NCBI RefSeq assembly: GCF_907165205.1
Contig: NC_058192.1
Span: 9,238,001-9,302,000, forward strand
From: Coccinella septempunctata
Taxonomy: Eukaryota; Arthropoda; Insecta; Coleoptera; Coccinellidae
Direction of reading: 5' to 3'
DNA length: 64,000 nucleotides
The translations under genes and the position numbers were made by a program. The notes beneath the pieces were generated by a model, which saw only the letters and a list, made by a program, of their open reading frames with translations, did not search any database and was not told the DNA's origin. Positions within the stretch are counted from its first letter, which is position 1. Every line of letters begins with the position of its first letter. Below, piece by piece: positions 26,254-36,977 of this stretch.

Positions 26254-26259
26254 AATAAA
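26254..26259 (+). promoter_or_regulatory. Ddc poly(A) signal
   Basis: AATAAA about 360 nt after the Ddc stop. TTTATT at 26246-26251 is an AATAAA on the minus strand, about 95 nt past the polyamine oxidase stop. The two convergent transcripts therefore appear to end on top of each other. Confidence 0.6.
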
Positions 26260-26341
26260 TGTATATATGTACGTGCCGAAAAAGACCAATATAAAAATAC
26301 ATAGATTATACAGTGTAAAATCGAATATAATTGTTGAATCA

Positions 26342-28299
26342 TCATAGACTTTCTCTTGGTGGTGGTCCACCGTACCTTTTCGTTAAAGTGATTATTCTTT
26401 GCGCCTCCCTTATACCACTCAATCTCGCCCCATGTACTGTAGAATGATGTCCAGCACACGTAGCTTCCCCGGCGAACAGTAAAACCGGGGGTTGGGGATC
26501 GCAGATCCCTGGTACAGGAGAACTGAGATCACACTGGTGTCCCACGTTGGAACTCACGCTCAGATAACTGTACGATCCACAAAAATAAGGGTCAGTGGCC
26601 CATTTGGACCTGAGGATGGTGTCTGGGTAAGGCAGTGATGCGTCTCCTGTAAACCTCCTCAGGACCTTGGTGACGCATGAAGCTACCTCTTCGTCTGTAG
26701 CCTGTTCCATAACTGCAGCTTCTGGACCACCAACGTAAGCACAAAGGACGTGCTTGCTACCTTCAACCTCTTCGACAGCGCTCAGACCTTTTGTCCAATC
26801 CGTTCTTGCCAGGAGTTCCTCTTGGGACCACGCAAAATGTATGTTTCCATCTTTCCATACCCAGAACGGGCGATCGTAGTCGAGGAATATTTTGTCCACA
26901 GCGCCATAACCTGAAGAAAATAAACTTATCGTAAAAAAATTAAGAGTACTGAATTAATTTATGTTTTATTTTCGATTTTTTATCACTCTGAAGCGTCTGT
27001 AAAGTTACATTTTTCGAAAACTTACCCAAGCACCTGATGGCATCCATCTTGGCTGACGGTAAAGGCGGACAGAACATCTTTTCAGCATGCTCCTTCAGTA
27101 CTCCCAAGGACACAGTTATAATAACGTAGTCAGCGCAGTATTCTGAACCATCACAACACTGTATTACCGCCCTTGGTCCCTTATCTCTGCTTTGCACAGC
27201 ACCCCATTTGATGTTCGACACCGGTTTGTTGTAGAGGACACTGCATTCGGGTAGCTCCCTCATGAGTGGGGCTAGAACACCAACAAAACCTAGCGGAACC
27301 TTAACTTGACCCCCTGGAATCTCTATGGAACTGCCATAATTGTCTGCGCTCACTTGACATAAATCGTCACCGAGTCTGTATTTAAGGTGATTGGTTAGAC
27401 CGAACAATATTCTAGAGGCGTCGTATCTTTGATCTTCAGCGAAATTCTGCAGCTCTTGCTGTATCCTCAAACCTAAAACAAACATGATTTGTTGCGGAAG
27501 CAACATTCAATCTTGTGGTTGGATACTTAAGCCTGAAGAATTATGTTTTCATGCAGCTATTACCCAAAAAATTCATGAGTGATCCGTGTTCTTTACCAGA
27601 ACACACGGAGAACAAGCTATGAGCTTCTTCCTTGATCTTCATGAAAGTATGATAGGCCAAAATGGCGGTGGATTCCTCTATCACTCTTCCTTCGCTGGTG
27701 CAATATACAGGCCTTTTATAGTCACTCCTGAGCAGGGGCTGTTTTATGAGACCCTCTGTAGCTGCCAGGTTGTAGACGGGATTGCCAACACACGCTCCCT
27801 CTATATATTGGGCCCCCATTTCTGCAATCACATCCCCGAGCCAGCACGAATGGATTCTTCCCCCAGGTCTGGAAAATCGATATGAATTTCAGTTTGTTCG
27901 CAATAGATGTCAGAACACGAATTTAATTCTCTCGGTTTCGTTTGTATGGAATATGATTTGTTTAATTCAATTAACATGTTTTTATGGCATGGATCTCAAT
28001 TCGAAACCACGCTTTGAACTTGTGTCTATAATACTGAGCTCTCAAACTTGCCTGTCCGTAGCTTCGAGAACAGTAAAATTACTGATTCCGCAATGTGCTA
28101 ATCTTTGAGCTGCTGAAAGTCCTGCTATACCAGCTCCTATGATAACAACTGATGGTTCAGGCTTTGAAGGATCAACCATTGAGTCTGATATTGTGCAGAT
28201 TGCCACGTATGGCTTTTTTGGTGGTTTGCATTTTTCTTCTTGTTGGCAATTGTAGCTAGTTCTTTGTATAAATCTACAGGCAAACAATTTGGATTTCAT
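26342..28299 (-). CDS. Flavin-dependent polyamine oxidase (SMOX/PAOX family)
   Basis: Oxidises spermine or N1-acetylated polyamines, releasing H2O2 and an aminoaldehyde. Four exons, complement(28052-28299, 27564-27868, 27026-27472, 26342-26910), join in phase to 522 residues, within the family range. The FAD-binding motif VVIIGAGIAG is at residues 51-60, followed by LEATDRPGGRI. Near the C-terminus is the second FAD signature FAGEATCAGHHSTVHGA and LSGIREAQRI. About 48 residues precede the FAD motif; they are basic at first (MKSKLFACRFIQR), so a targeting peptide is possible, or translation starts at Met41. Intron 1 begins GCAAGT, a GC-AG intron. The C-terminus RESL is not a canonical peroxisomal signal. 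Spermine oxidase and acetylpolyamine oxidase cannot be separated here. It sits between Ddc and the amd genes with no obvious biochemical link. Confidence 0.9.
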
Positions 28300-28906
28300 T
28301 TCAACACTTCATGAACTATAAGAAGATGCATCGATCTAAATAGCTCGGTTAGGAAATTAAAATCATAATAGTGAAATAACTGAAGCAAATACTTGAAGAA
28401 GGCATAAATGGAAACAATGAATCGGTAGTTGCAACAAAGAAAAAAAAAAGAATAATTGAAGAATTTTTATCGAGCAGATTTTTGATAGTATTTAAAGTTT
28501 TGAAAAATTGTTGGGAAAAACTTTACCTTTTTACAATTGTTGCTGAAAATACTCTAGAATTTGGGATTAATTTGGTGCCGAACATTTTATGAAGAATAAA
28601 CTCGAATTTTTAAATAACATAGCGATTAATCAAAATGACATTTATCATTAGAATTTATGAGACTATAGAGCAAGAGTAAATTCAGAAAAAGTTTACAGAA
28701 AGTGACAATCATTTTATTTCAAGAAATCTTATTTACACAGAAAATAACTCATATAAAGTTCTTGAGATGCTTTTTCAATAAGAAATAATTATAATACTGT
28801 ACAAAATTTGTCAAGAGAGTTAGGAGAATAAACCTTTTCCTTAAATTATTTCATGCTTAGCTCATTTATATTATTGAGTCGTATAAGTTAAATTTATTAT
28901 TACGAA

Positions 28907-31357
28907 TCAATGTCTGTGTTGCAGGATAAGATTCGCCTGAGTCTGCATAATCTTCCAAGAATTTCTCATATCACGTTTTTGAGTAAAGCTGCTGCAGACT
29001 ACGAATCGTATAGATAACTTTCCATTATGACGATAGGGTGTGAGAAATAGCTTTTTTTGAAGCTGTATTCTCTCCAGCAACGCCTTCGTCAAATCGTCAC
29101 TTCCCTTCAATCTGAATGTTAAAACGCCCAAGCTTGAAGTACATACTTCGAACCTTTCATCATTATTAACTAGATCCTCAAAATAGCTGGCTAAACCCAC
29201 TTGGTGTCTAACATGCTCTTGCAATCCCTGGACTCCGTGGATACGAAGAACGAACCACAGTTTTAACGCCCTGAATCTTCTACTATTCGGTATCTGCCAT
29301 AAATGGATATTAGGCATTTTTCCTGGGTTCAATTTCTTAAAATTATCTTTTGGATTCATATCTTCGACGTGTGTAGTGTCCTTGAACCAAAGCGCTGAGC
29401 AGTCTGAATTCACCTTCATCCATTTATGTGGATTGAAGTTGAAAGAATCCACCTTATCTATGCCCTTCATTAGAGGTCTGAATTCTGGACAAACAAGGGC
29501 TGTTCCAGCATAGGCCGCGTCAACGTGCAACCAAAGAGATTCTTTCTTGCACACATCAGCTAATTCTTCAACGTCATCGAAAGAGCAAATGCCTGTTGTT
29601 CCGAAAGTGGCTATAACGCAGCATGGATAAAACCCATTTTTTCTATCGTCATCAATCGCCTTCTGCAGGGTGTGGCCTCTCAAGCTCCCATTAGAATCTG
29701 GCTCTAACAGCCTCACTGGAACAGAGGCAAGCAATCCAGCTTTTTCTACAGAACTGTTTGATTGGTTGGAACTGTAAGCCACGAACTTCTTGTCTGATGA
29801 TTCTGCGCCCAAAGTCTTCGAAAGTCGATGCTTGGAGGTTAGTATGGCAAGCAGAGTGGATTCACTGGCAGAATTCTGAAATGGGAGAGTGAGAGATGAT
29901 AGTTTCATTTAATTTTATCGTTATACCTGTATGGAGCCTCCTCCCAAACCATCAAATGAATTGAGAAAGTGCTCTGGCAAGCCCATCATCTTCACCAGCC
30001 AATCCATCATCTTTAGCTCCAGCTCGTATGCAGCTGGATTGGATTCCTGAAATGAGGGTGATTAGCATGATACCAAGATCTAAGGTATATACAAGTAACT
30101 CCTTGAAATACAAAAATATCTTCATTCATTCGAATATACCTACTTTTCGAAAGAATTAATTGAAACTTCTCCTCTTAAACTTCAGAGCATTTTTTATGTA
30201 GGTACTGCTAGAGTTTTTGTCAATATTTGTTGGTTACACAAACTATGAATGACTCTTTCAATAATTATAGGCTTTGAAGAATTGAACTTCTTTTTGGAAT
30301 AGTCAACCACTGTCTAAAATGCACTCACCCATGTTGTCGTACATCCTCCAATACCAGATAGTATCATTTCACCAACAATTCCAGCGAAAGAATTGGCTGT
30401 TGGCATGTATGCATGGAACGAAGGGGAATGCCAGTGTGTTAAACCTGGAACAATGTGCTTGTCCAGATCGCTGAAAATTTCTTCCCAGTTTTCACCATGT
30501 TCTGGACTCACTTTGGGTAGTCCTCTTTCCAAATAACCGGGTTCAACTCCAGACACAACCTGCCTTCAGATAAAATTAGAATTGTACAGAATCTATATCA
30601 CCAATCTAAAACCCAAAATCGCTATCCAAATATTTTAAAAAACAATTGTGATGTAGAATGAGATGCGCCAAATTTTTTGCTACCTCACTCAACTAATGAA
30701 ATTTTGTATTCATCTTCGTCTTAGTACTTTGAAATTACTTTTTGTGTTTCTATTCCAGTAGATTTATATATTTTTTCAAATATCAAGGAAAATATTTTCA
30801 GATGACATCAACTTTTAGAACATTGGCCGAATTTTGCATTCAACAAATCACTAAGAAAATATATTTATGGATATATCAAGGAGGAATAGACAAAATGAAG
30901 CAATTTCAATCATTCTATAATAAGGAAGGAAATACAGCATCAATGGTGTACTGAATTTTGGGTTTTATAAAAAATTATACAACTAGGAGAGTTTTCTTAA
31001 GATGATGTTAATTGAGATCGCAAATTTGATTAAATTTCTTATGTTCAGTTCAAATAAATCGCGAAGAATACTATTTTTTGAAGGAGTGTTCCTGAAAAGA
31101 TGCAAAAAATACGAGGAATAATTCAATTAACTGTTTAATGAGTTTTCCTTCATTGTCTTCAACTTTTCATGGCCTGGCAAAATATTTTGATTTTTTCATC
31201 AGTCTTTAGTGATCACGTAACTGTAAACCGACAGAATAAAAAACGATTCAGGAATTTTATTTTAGCATTTCACTCACTTTTCTCGAATAGTATCCAAATA
31301 GTTTGCTATGTAATCTACAGCATATTTGCCGAACTGTCTGAACTCATCACAGTCCAT
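28907..31357 (-). CDS. Divergent amd-like decarboxylase / aldehyde synthase paralogue
   Basis: Group II PLP decarboxylase of the DOPA decarboxylase/AMD family, 467 residues from four exons: complement(31278-31357, 30329-30563, 29927-30046, 28907-29875). It keeps the PLP lysine (NPHKWM, Lys296), HVDAAYAG and the family start MDCDEFRQFGKYAVDYIANY. Asn185 replaces catalytic His192 (SSNQSNSSVEKAG), the mark of 3,4-dihydroxyphenylacetaldehyde synthases. Unlike amd it has also lost the catalytic-loop tyrosine: the loop reads KDNFKKLNPG with a two-residue gap, and DYRHWQ is replaced by NIHLWQ. Intron positions match the neighbouring amd exactly (exons of 80, 235 and 120 nt), so the two arose by tandem duplication. 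It lacks the amd C-terminal extension. Activity is uncertain; it could be an altered-specificity enzyme or on its way to losing function, though the frame is intact. Confidence 0.88.
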
Positions 31358-32265
31358 CCTTATTCACTTCATCACTGAACAGACGAAAACTGAATATCAC
31401 CTTTGGTCATCTCGTGAGAATAATTCACTTTCTCCCATAGGCTTCGAGAAAGCAGCAGAGTTGGTCGACAATAAAAACAATATTTTTTAAGGTAGTACTT
31501 GGGATCCGAAGATTAACTACTATTTCTCACCGGTTAACTTATTTTCGGCTATATACTTTGGTAATTTTCGATTTGATGAGCAGAAATCAAGTATGATTTG
31601 GGATGGTATAGGCAATGTCTTAATAATCCTGCCAATTGATGCCATAAAACGATTTGAAAATAGTATCTAAGACTATGGGAATATTTCACAACAGAATTCC
31701 GAGTGAAAATGTTCACACTTAAAATAGTTGTTGAAAAGTTCTTCTCTATATCATATATTTTTAGATTTTCCTCGAAAATTTTGCGTTTCCTGAAAAGTCG
31801 CTAGAGAAAATAAAGTTTCTCAATGGGCTTTCTAACGATGAAGTTACATTTCCAGGAAGAAACAGGTTGTATGGTTTTTTGGTTTAGTAAAACTCAAACA
31901 GATGTGTAATTTTTTTCGAATGTTCAATATTAGAAATAATTAACCCAAATGAGCATATGTATTGATCATCACCAATCAAAGAAAGATGAATTTGAAAGGA
32001 TTCATTTATTATCACAATTTCTTCAACATCAATCAACAAGGTTATTCTCTCAGACAATTATTTGAGACCCTTGGTATTCCATCTATGTTATATTAAATGA
32101 AAGAGTTACATATTTCCTTATTCAAAATGAGAAATTAATGCCAGTAGTTATGAAGTATTTGAAAAAAACGATTATATTTCCTATTTCTAACACTTTGAAC
32201 CTAGATACTAGATTTCTGAATCCTCCAATATAATACTAATATTGTTATCTGAATACTACAGGTTA

Positions 32266-35200
32266 TTATTTAGTTTTCTCATGGAGTATTTCACATCTTG
32301 GCGTACTTATGTGAATATCGCGTAATTTCTTCTCTGGTATCTCATCGACAATCTGCGACATCTTACTGTCAAGCCCAAAAAGCTCATCAGCAGCACTCTT
32401 GAACTCCTTCCAGGCAAATTCCACGTCCTCCTTTTCAGTCAGCCTGCTACAGATGGCGAAACGAATGCAGAACTTACGGTTGTGGTTACCAGCGATACAG
32501 TAAATCGACTTTTTCTCACTAACAATTTTCAAAAGTTTTTCGGACAAAGACTCCAACCCCTTCAATTTGAAGCAAACAAGTCCCATACTCGAGGAACAAA
32601 CTTCGAATCTGGCATCATTGCGTACCAGTTCCTCGAAGTATTGGGCCAGAGAGATCTGATGCCTGACGTGTTTCTGGATGCCTTCTGAGCCATACATCCT
32701 GAGGACAAACCAGAGTTTGAGCGCTCTGAACCTTCGCCCAAGGGCGATTTGCCAGTGTCGGTATTCAGGTGCTAGACCTTTGTGTTGGTCCTCGAGGTAC
32801 AACCGTTCGACGTTGAAAGCCTCGACTAGGTATTTGGCGTTTTTGACCCACATCGCGGAGCAGTCGAAGTTCACCAGCATCCATTTGTGAGGGTTGAAGT
32901 TGAAGGAGTCGGCTTTTTCGACTCCCTTGTTCAGATGTCTGTATTCGGGGCATGCAAAAGCTGTGCCAGCATACGCTGCGTCCACATGTAGCCAAACACC
33001 TTCTTTCTGGCAAATCGGTGCGAATTCTTCTAAGTTGTCGAAGGCACATGTAGGGGTGGTACCTAAGTTTGCGACCACATAGCATGGAATCAGCCCCTTT
33101 TCCTTATCTTTCAATATGGCTTCTTGGAGGACGCTTCCTCGAAGAATGCCGTTTTCATCGGCTGGTAGTAATCTCATGGGCATAGATCCAAGAAGACCTG
33201 ATTTCTCAACGGATGAATTCGATTGATCTGAGGAGTATGCCACAAGTTTTCCCTTGATTTCCGCTTCAGTTAGTGGGGAATTTTGGGATTTTAGCTCGGT
33301 GACTTTCTTCTCTTTGGCAGCTAAAAGACTGATGAAAGTGACTTCGCTGGCTGATCCCTGAAATTTTTTTGAAATTAATTTTATTTGAAGTTTTTCAGGT
33401 TGAATTTTTACCTGTATTACTCCCCCGCCTGGACCTTGTGAACAGTTGAGGAATTCTTCTGGTAAACCGAGAAGTTTTCCGAGCCAATTCATCATGACCA
33501 CCTCTAGCTCAGTATACGCTGGACTGGCAATCTGAAAGAGAAAAAAATCATCACAGATTTCCCGACAATTCTATATCAGTTGATGAATGAAAAACTTTTT
33601 ATCTATCAACCAATTTTCTTTTCCTGTTAAGGTCCACACATTCAATTAAAAGCGGGTCTATAAGATGTGTGAAAGTTACCATCCATCTACAGATAAAGCA
33701 ATGGAAATTGAAGAGCATTTCCATGATGTTAAAGCAGAACTAATCATATACCAAAGATTGTTTCTAGTTTCAGAGGATTTCCTCCTATAGAACAGCTCGA
33801 AATCTAAGTAATTTTCTAGAAGAAAAAACATCATTTTGCTACCTATTGGTGCTTAAGGGGACGATGAAAACAGAAAATGAACAAATAGTGAAATTATTCA
33901 AAGTTTGCCCGAAATAAATATCTATTATAGCTGAGAAACGTTTAATCAATTGAAATTTCATCACAATTTCTCCGAGTAGTTCGGAAGTAAGACTGAAATT
34001 TCTTTCTTTTTCCTATCTACATCGAAACCATTAGTGGTTCCTGCAAAAAACTCATCTGTATCTATGGTCCTTACCCAACTGAGTCCTATGCAACCGAATC
34101 CGGCGCTTAGCATTTCTCCAACAATTGCTGGAAATGAGTTTGCGGTAGGATAAAAAGCATGGAAGTTGGGCGAATGCCAATGCGTTAATCCAGGCATGAT
34201 TATCCTGTCCACGTCCTTCAGTACATCCTGCCACGGTTCACCCTTTTGTGGAGCTTCGTCCGGTATGAGGTCGCTCAAATATCCAGGATCTACGTTTGGT
34301 AGGACCGGCCTGAAATAAAAAAATCTCTCTCAGATCGAATCTCATCAATTCATCCAGCAACTGTGTCGATTGGCTTGGGATTAACTGACGTGAATTTGAT
34401 CCCTTAAGAGGAGCTCATAAATTGTAAAATTCCTCAATGAAATAGTTGTAAGATACCAAGAAAACTTTATTCAAAGCTGGTGTTCTATGAAACATGTAGA
34501 TCGTAGATCAAGAACTGTCATTCAACAAACAGATCATTTGATTTTTAGTAAACAACTATACCAAAAAGAAAAGAAACCTAATAGCTTTATCGTTGAGTTG
34601 CATCTCATCCGCCATTACAAAATTCAAAATCAAACTGTTTGAGAGGAAAAAACATGACTGGAAGCCGAATACAGTATGTGATTCTTCTCTGTCAAGATGC
34701 TTTGATTTTATTGAATAGTGTGTAAATAGTGGATAAGATTCAAGACAAATGTCAGGTTAATTCTTTTTCAGAAATGCTTTGATTTGAACAGAATATTCAC
34801 CCCAATACTGGATTTCAAAGAAAAATATTCTAATTTGCGAGCGTCCTGTGAGTAAAGGAATATATTGCATGCAGTTGTCAGCTGAAAACAACCGCATTTA
34901 TTGAAGTGTTGTTTTCGTTATTTTTCAATGGATTTTCAGATATCAAATTTCTCATTGTTATTCCCATTTGCATATGAAAGTCTTGCAATTCAGATAGGGA
35001 ACTTTCATGCTGTCATAGTATCATATAATAACTGATTTAGGTAGAACATAAAGTAACACGAACAATTGAAATCTAGGCGTTTTCCAAATTTGCAAATTCC
35101 AATATAATTTTATCAGTAGCATAAAATTATCAATCTGTTTTGGTTTGTTTTTTTTCTTGATTCGCAAACTGAACGATATATATGACCTCTGACATCTTTT

Positions 35201-36002
35201 AAAACTGCAGCGATAATTCAAATTTGATTGAAACCATATGTAAGCCCAACTAAGACAAAAGATATTCGTATATTTCTCATCTTACAGTACTTTTTATTAT
35301 TTTTTGCAGAAATTTTCATTTCCTCTTTGCCTCATTTGAAACTTTCCATTTCATAATTCTGATAAATTGAGCCCAATGAATAATTTCAACATGAAGAACA
35401 TTTTTTGTTGTTCATAATTGAAAATTTGATATGAAAACGAGCACAAAAATGTACTCTACAATTGATTGGCAGAAACAGCCCCTTTTTTAAGTCCCTATTG
35501 AAGGGTCAAAAAACTATTGCTGTATATTAAATAAATTTCGTCCAAATTTCAATTTTATACTCAGGATATAACTGTTGCTATAGATAGGAGGGACAATACA
35601 TGATGAATATGAGGTAGGTTTATTTAAAAGCCCATCTAGTGATAAATAGGACCATGTTTTAGCGATTTTCCAAAACTCTAATTCTCCATTTCTTTCAATT
35701 TGCAAATTATATATTAGTAATAGTTTCTGAAAATAATTTAGATTTGGTTTTATCGTGTGAAAACAGGATATAAAAATCTCTGTGAAACATAGGAAGCATG
35801 AGAAAATTCGTTCTTTTCAAAGAATTTTTCACCTTTTTTAATTTTGGCTGTAATTTTTGAATTTGGGCGTTTCTACTTGAGATATTTGGACAGCAGGATG
35901 TGATGGTGAACCCATAACTTACCGGTCTCTGATGGTTTGAAAATAATCCGCGATATAATCCACTGCAGCCTTCCCAAAATCCCTGAATTCTTCAATATCC
36001 AT
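32266..36002 (-). CDS. amd: AMD-type 3,4-dihydroxyphenylacetaldehyde synthase
   Basis: Converts DOPA directly to 3,4-dihydroxyphenylacetaldehyde by decarboxylation and oxidative deamination, used in insect cuticle cross-linking. Four exons, complement(35923-36002, 34075-34309, 33412-33531, 32266-33357), give 508 residues; Drosophila Amd is about 510. It has Asn192 (SSDQSNSSVEKSG) in place of the decarboxylase His192. It retains the PLP lysine (NPHKWMLVNFDCSAMW) and the loop tyrosine (VERLYLEDQ). The C-terminal extension ends IHISTPRCEILHEKTK, resembling the extension of fly Amd. Ddc and amd are also neighbours in Drosophila, so the linkage is conserved although here they are on opposite strands. 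A good TATA/initiator pair precedes the gene. The assignment rests on Asn192 and the C-terminal match and is strong. Confidence 0.93.
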
Positions 36003-36167
36003 GTCTTCGATTGCTCACTTTTCAGTCGCTCGAACAATATCCCAATACTTTCACACTGACACGCTATAAATCTTATTCGACCGAAGAAATGTTACTTCGA
36101 GAACTCGTCACACAGATCAATCGTGGACCGACAGCTAGGCAGATAGACGTTTGGCTAAACAGTAGAT

Positions 36168-36196
36168 TGACATTCGGTCCACGCGATCTTTTTATA
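36168..36196 (-). promoter_or_regulatory. amd core promoter (TATA plus initiator)
   Basis: On the minus strand TATAAAAAG spans 36196-36188 and an initiator-like TCAATC has its A at 36168, 28 nt downstream. That is correct TATA-to-start spacing and predicts a 166-nt unspliced 5' UTR. Confidence 0.6.
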
Positions 36197-36977
36197 TGGA
36201 ACCTCTCCTTTCTTTGCCCTTCGTCAATGTGAAAATTTTCCGGGATAAAAATTATTATCTCAGCATCGGAATAGGGATAAAAAATCTAGTGAATCGGTGA
36301 GCGTTCAACCTCCAACTCTTTTTCCCCAGACGAATTGGGGGAAATCCTTGGCGAGATTATTTCAGTCTTACCAAAACGACGAATGTTAGTGAAAAAAGAT
36401 GAGATGTTTTCTAAATCCATCGGCTGAGTCTGTATTTTTTTTCAGATACAAAATTTCAACGAAGCAAAATTTTACCGTGTCAGTACGCTTGGATGTTAGT
36501 ATAGCAACTGCACAAGATGAAATAAAAATATTTTCAACATGTCATCGATTAGAAAGGGAAGTTTCTTAAGAGTGTTAAATATTCAACGAGGCGTAATTTA
36601 AAATAATGATTTTACATTTTCTTAATGATTTATCTGCATAATACATACCTACATGGTATACTTTTATATGACATTTTTTTGTTCGATTTTTTCTTAAAAG
36701 AATATCAATAGAAGTAAATGAGAATATAGTATGTGATACATTCTACCGACCATTTACTTAGTAGTACCTATGAGTTCTTAGGGTTGGATTTTTCCTCAAA
36801 TTTTGATGGATTACCCTAAGAACATGTTAATAAAAAATTGTTGTAATAAATTGATTATTATATTGCTTTCCATACTCCCCATATTTCAAAGAACTTATAT
36901 CTTTCGTTGAATACCTTCACAAAATATTACCTGATTGGGTCGACAATAAAATGGCACATTTTGATGAATTAACTTTA
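36197..36977. other. Intergenic between amd and CFAP47
   Basis: Upstream DNA of amd on the minus strand and downstream DNA of CFAP47. No gene is seen. Confidence 0.5.
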
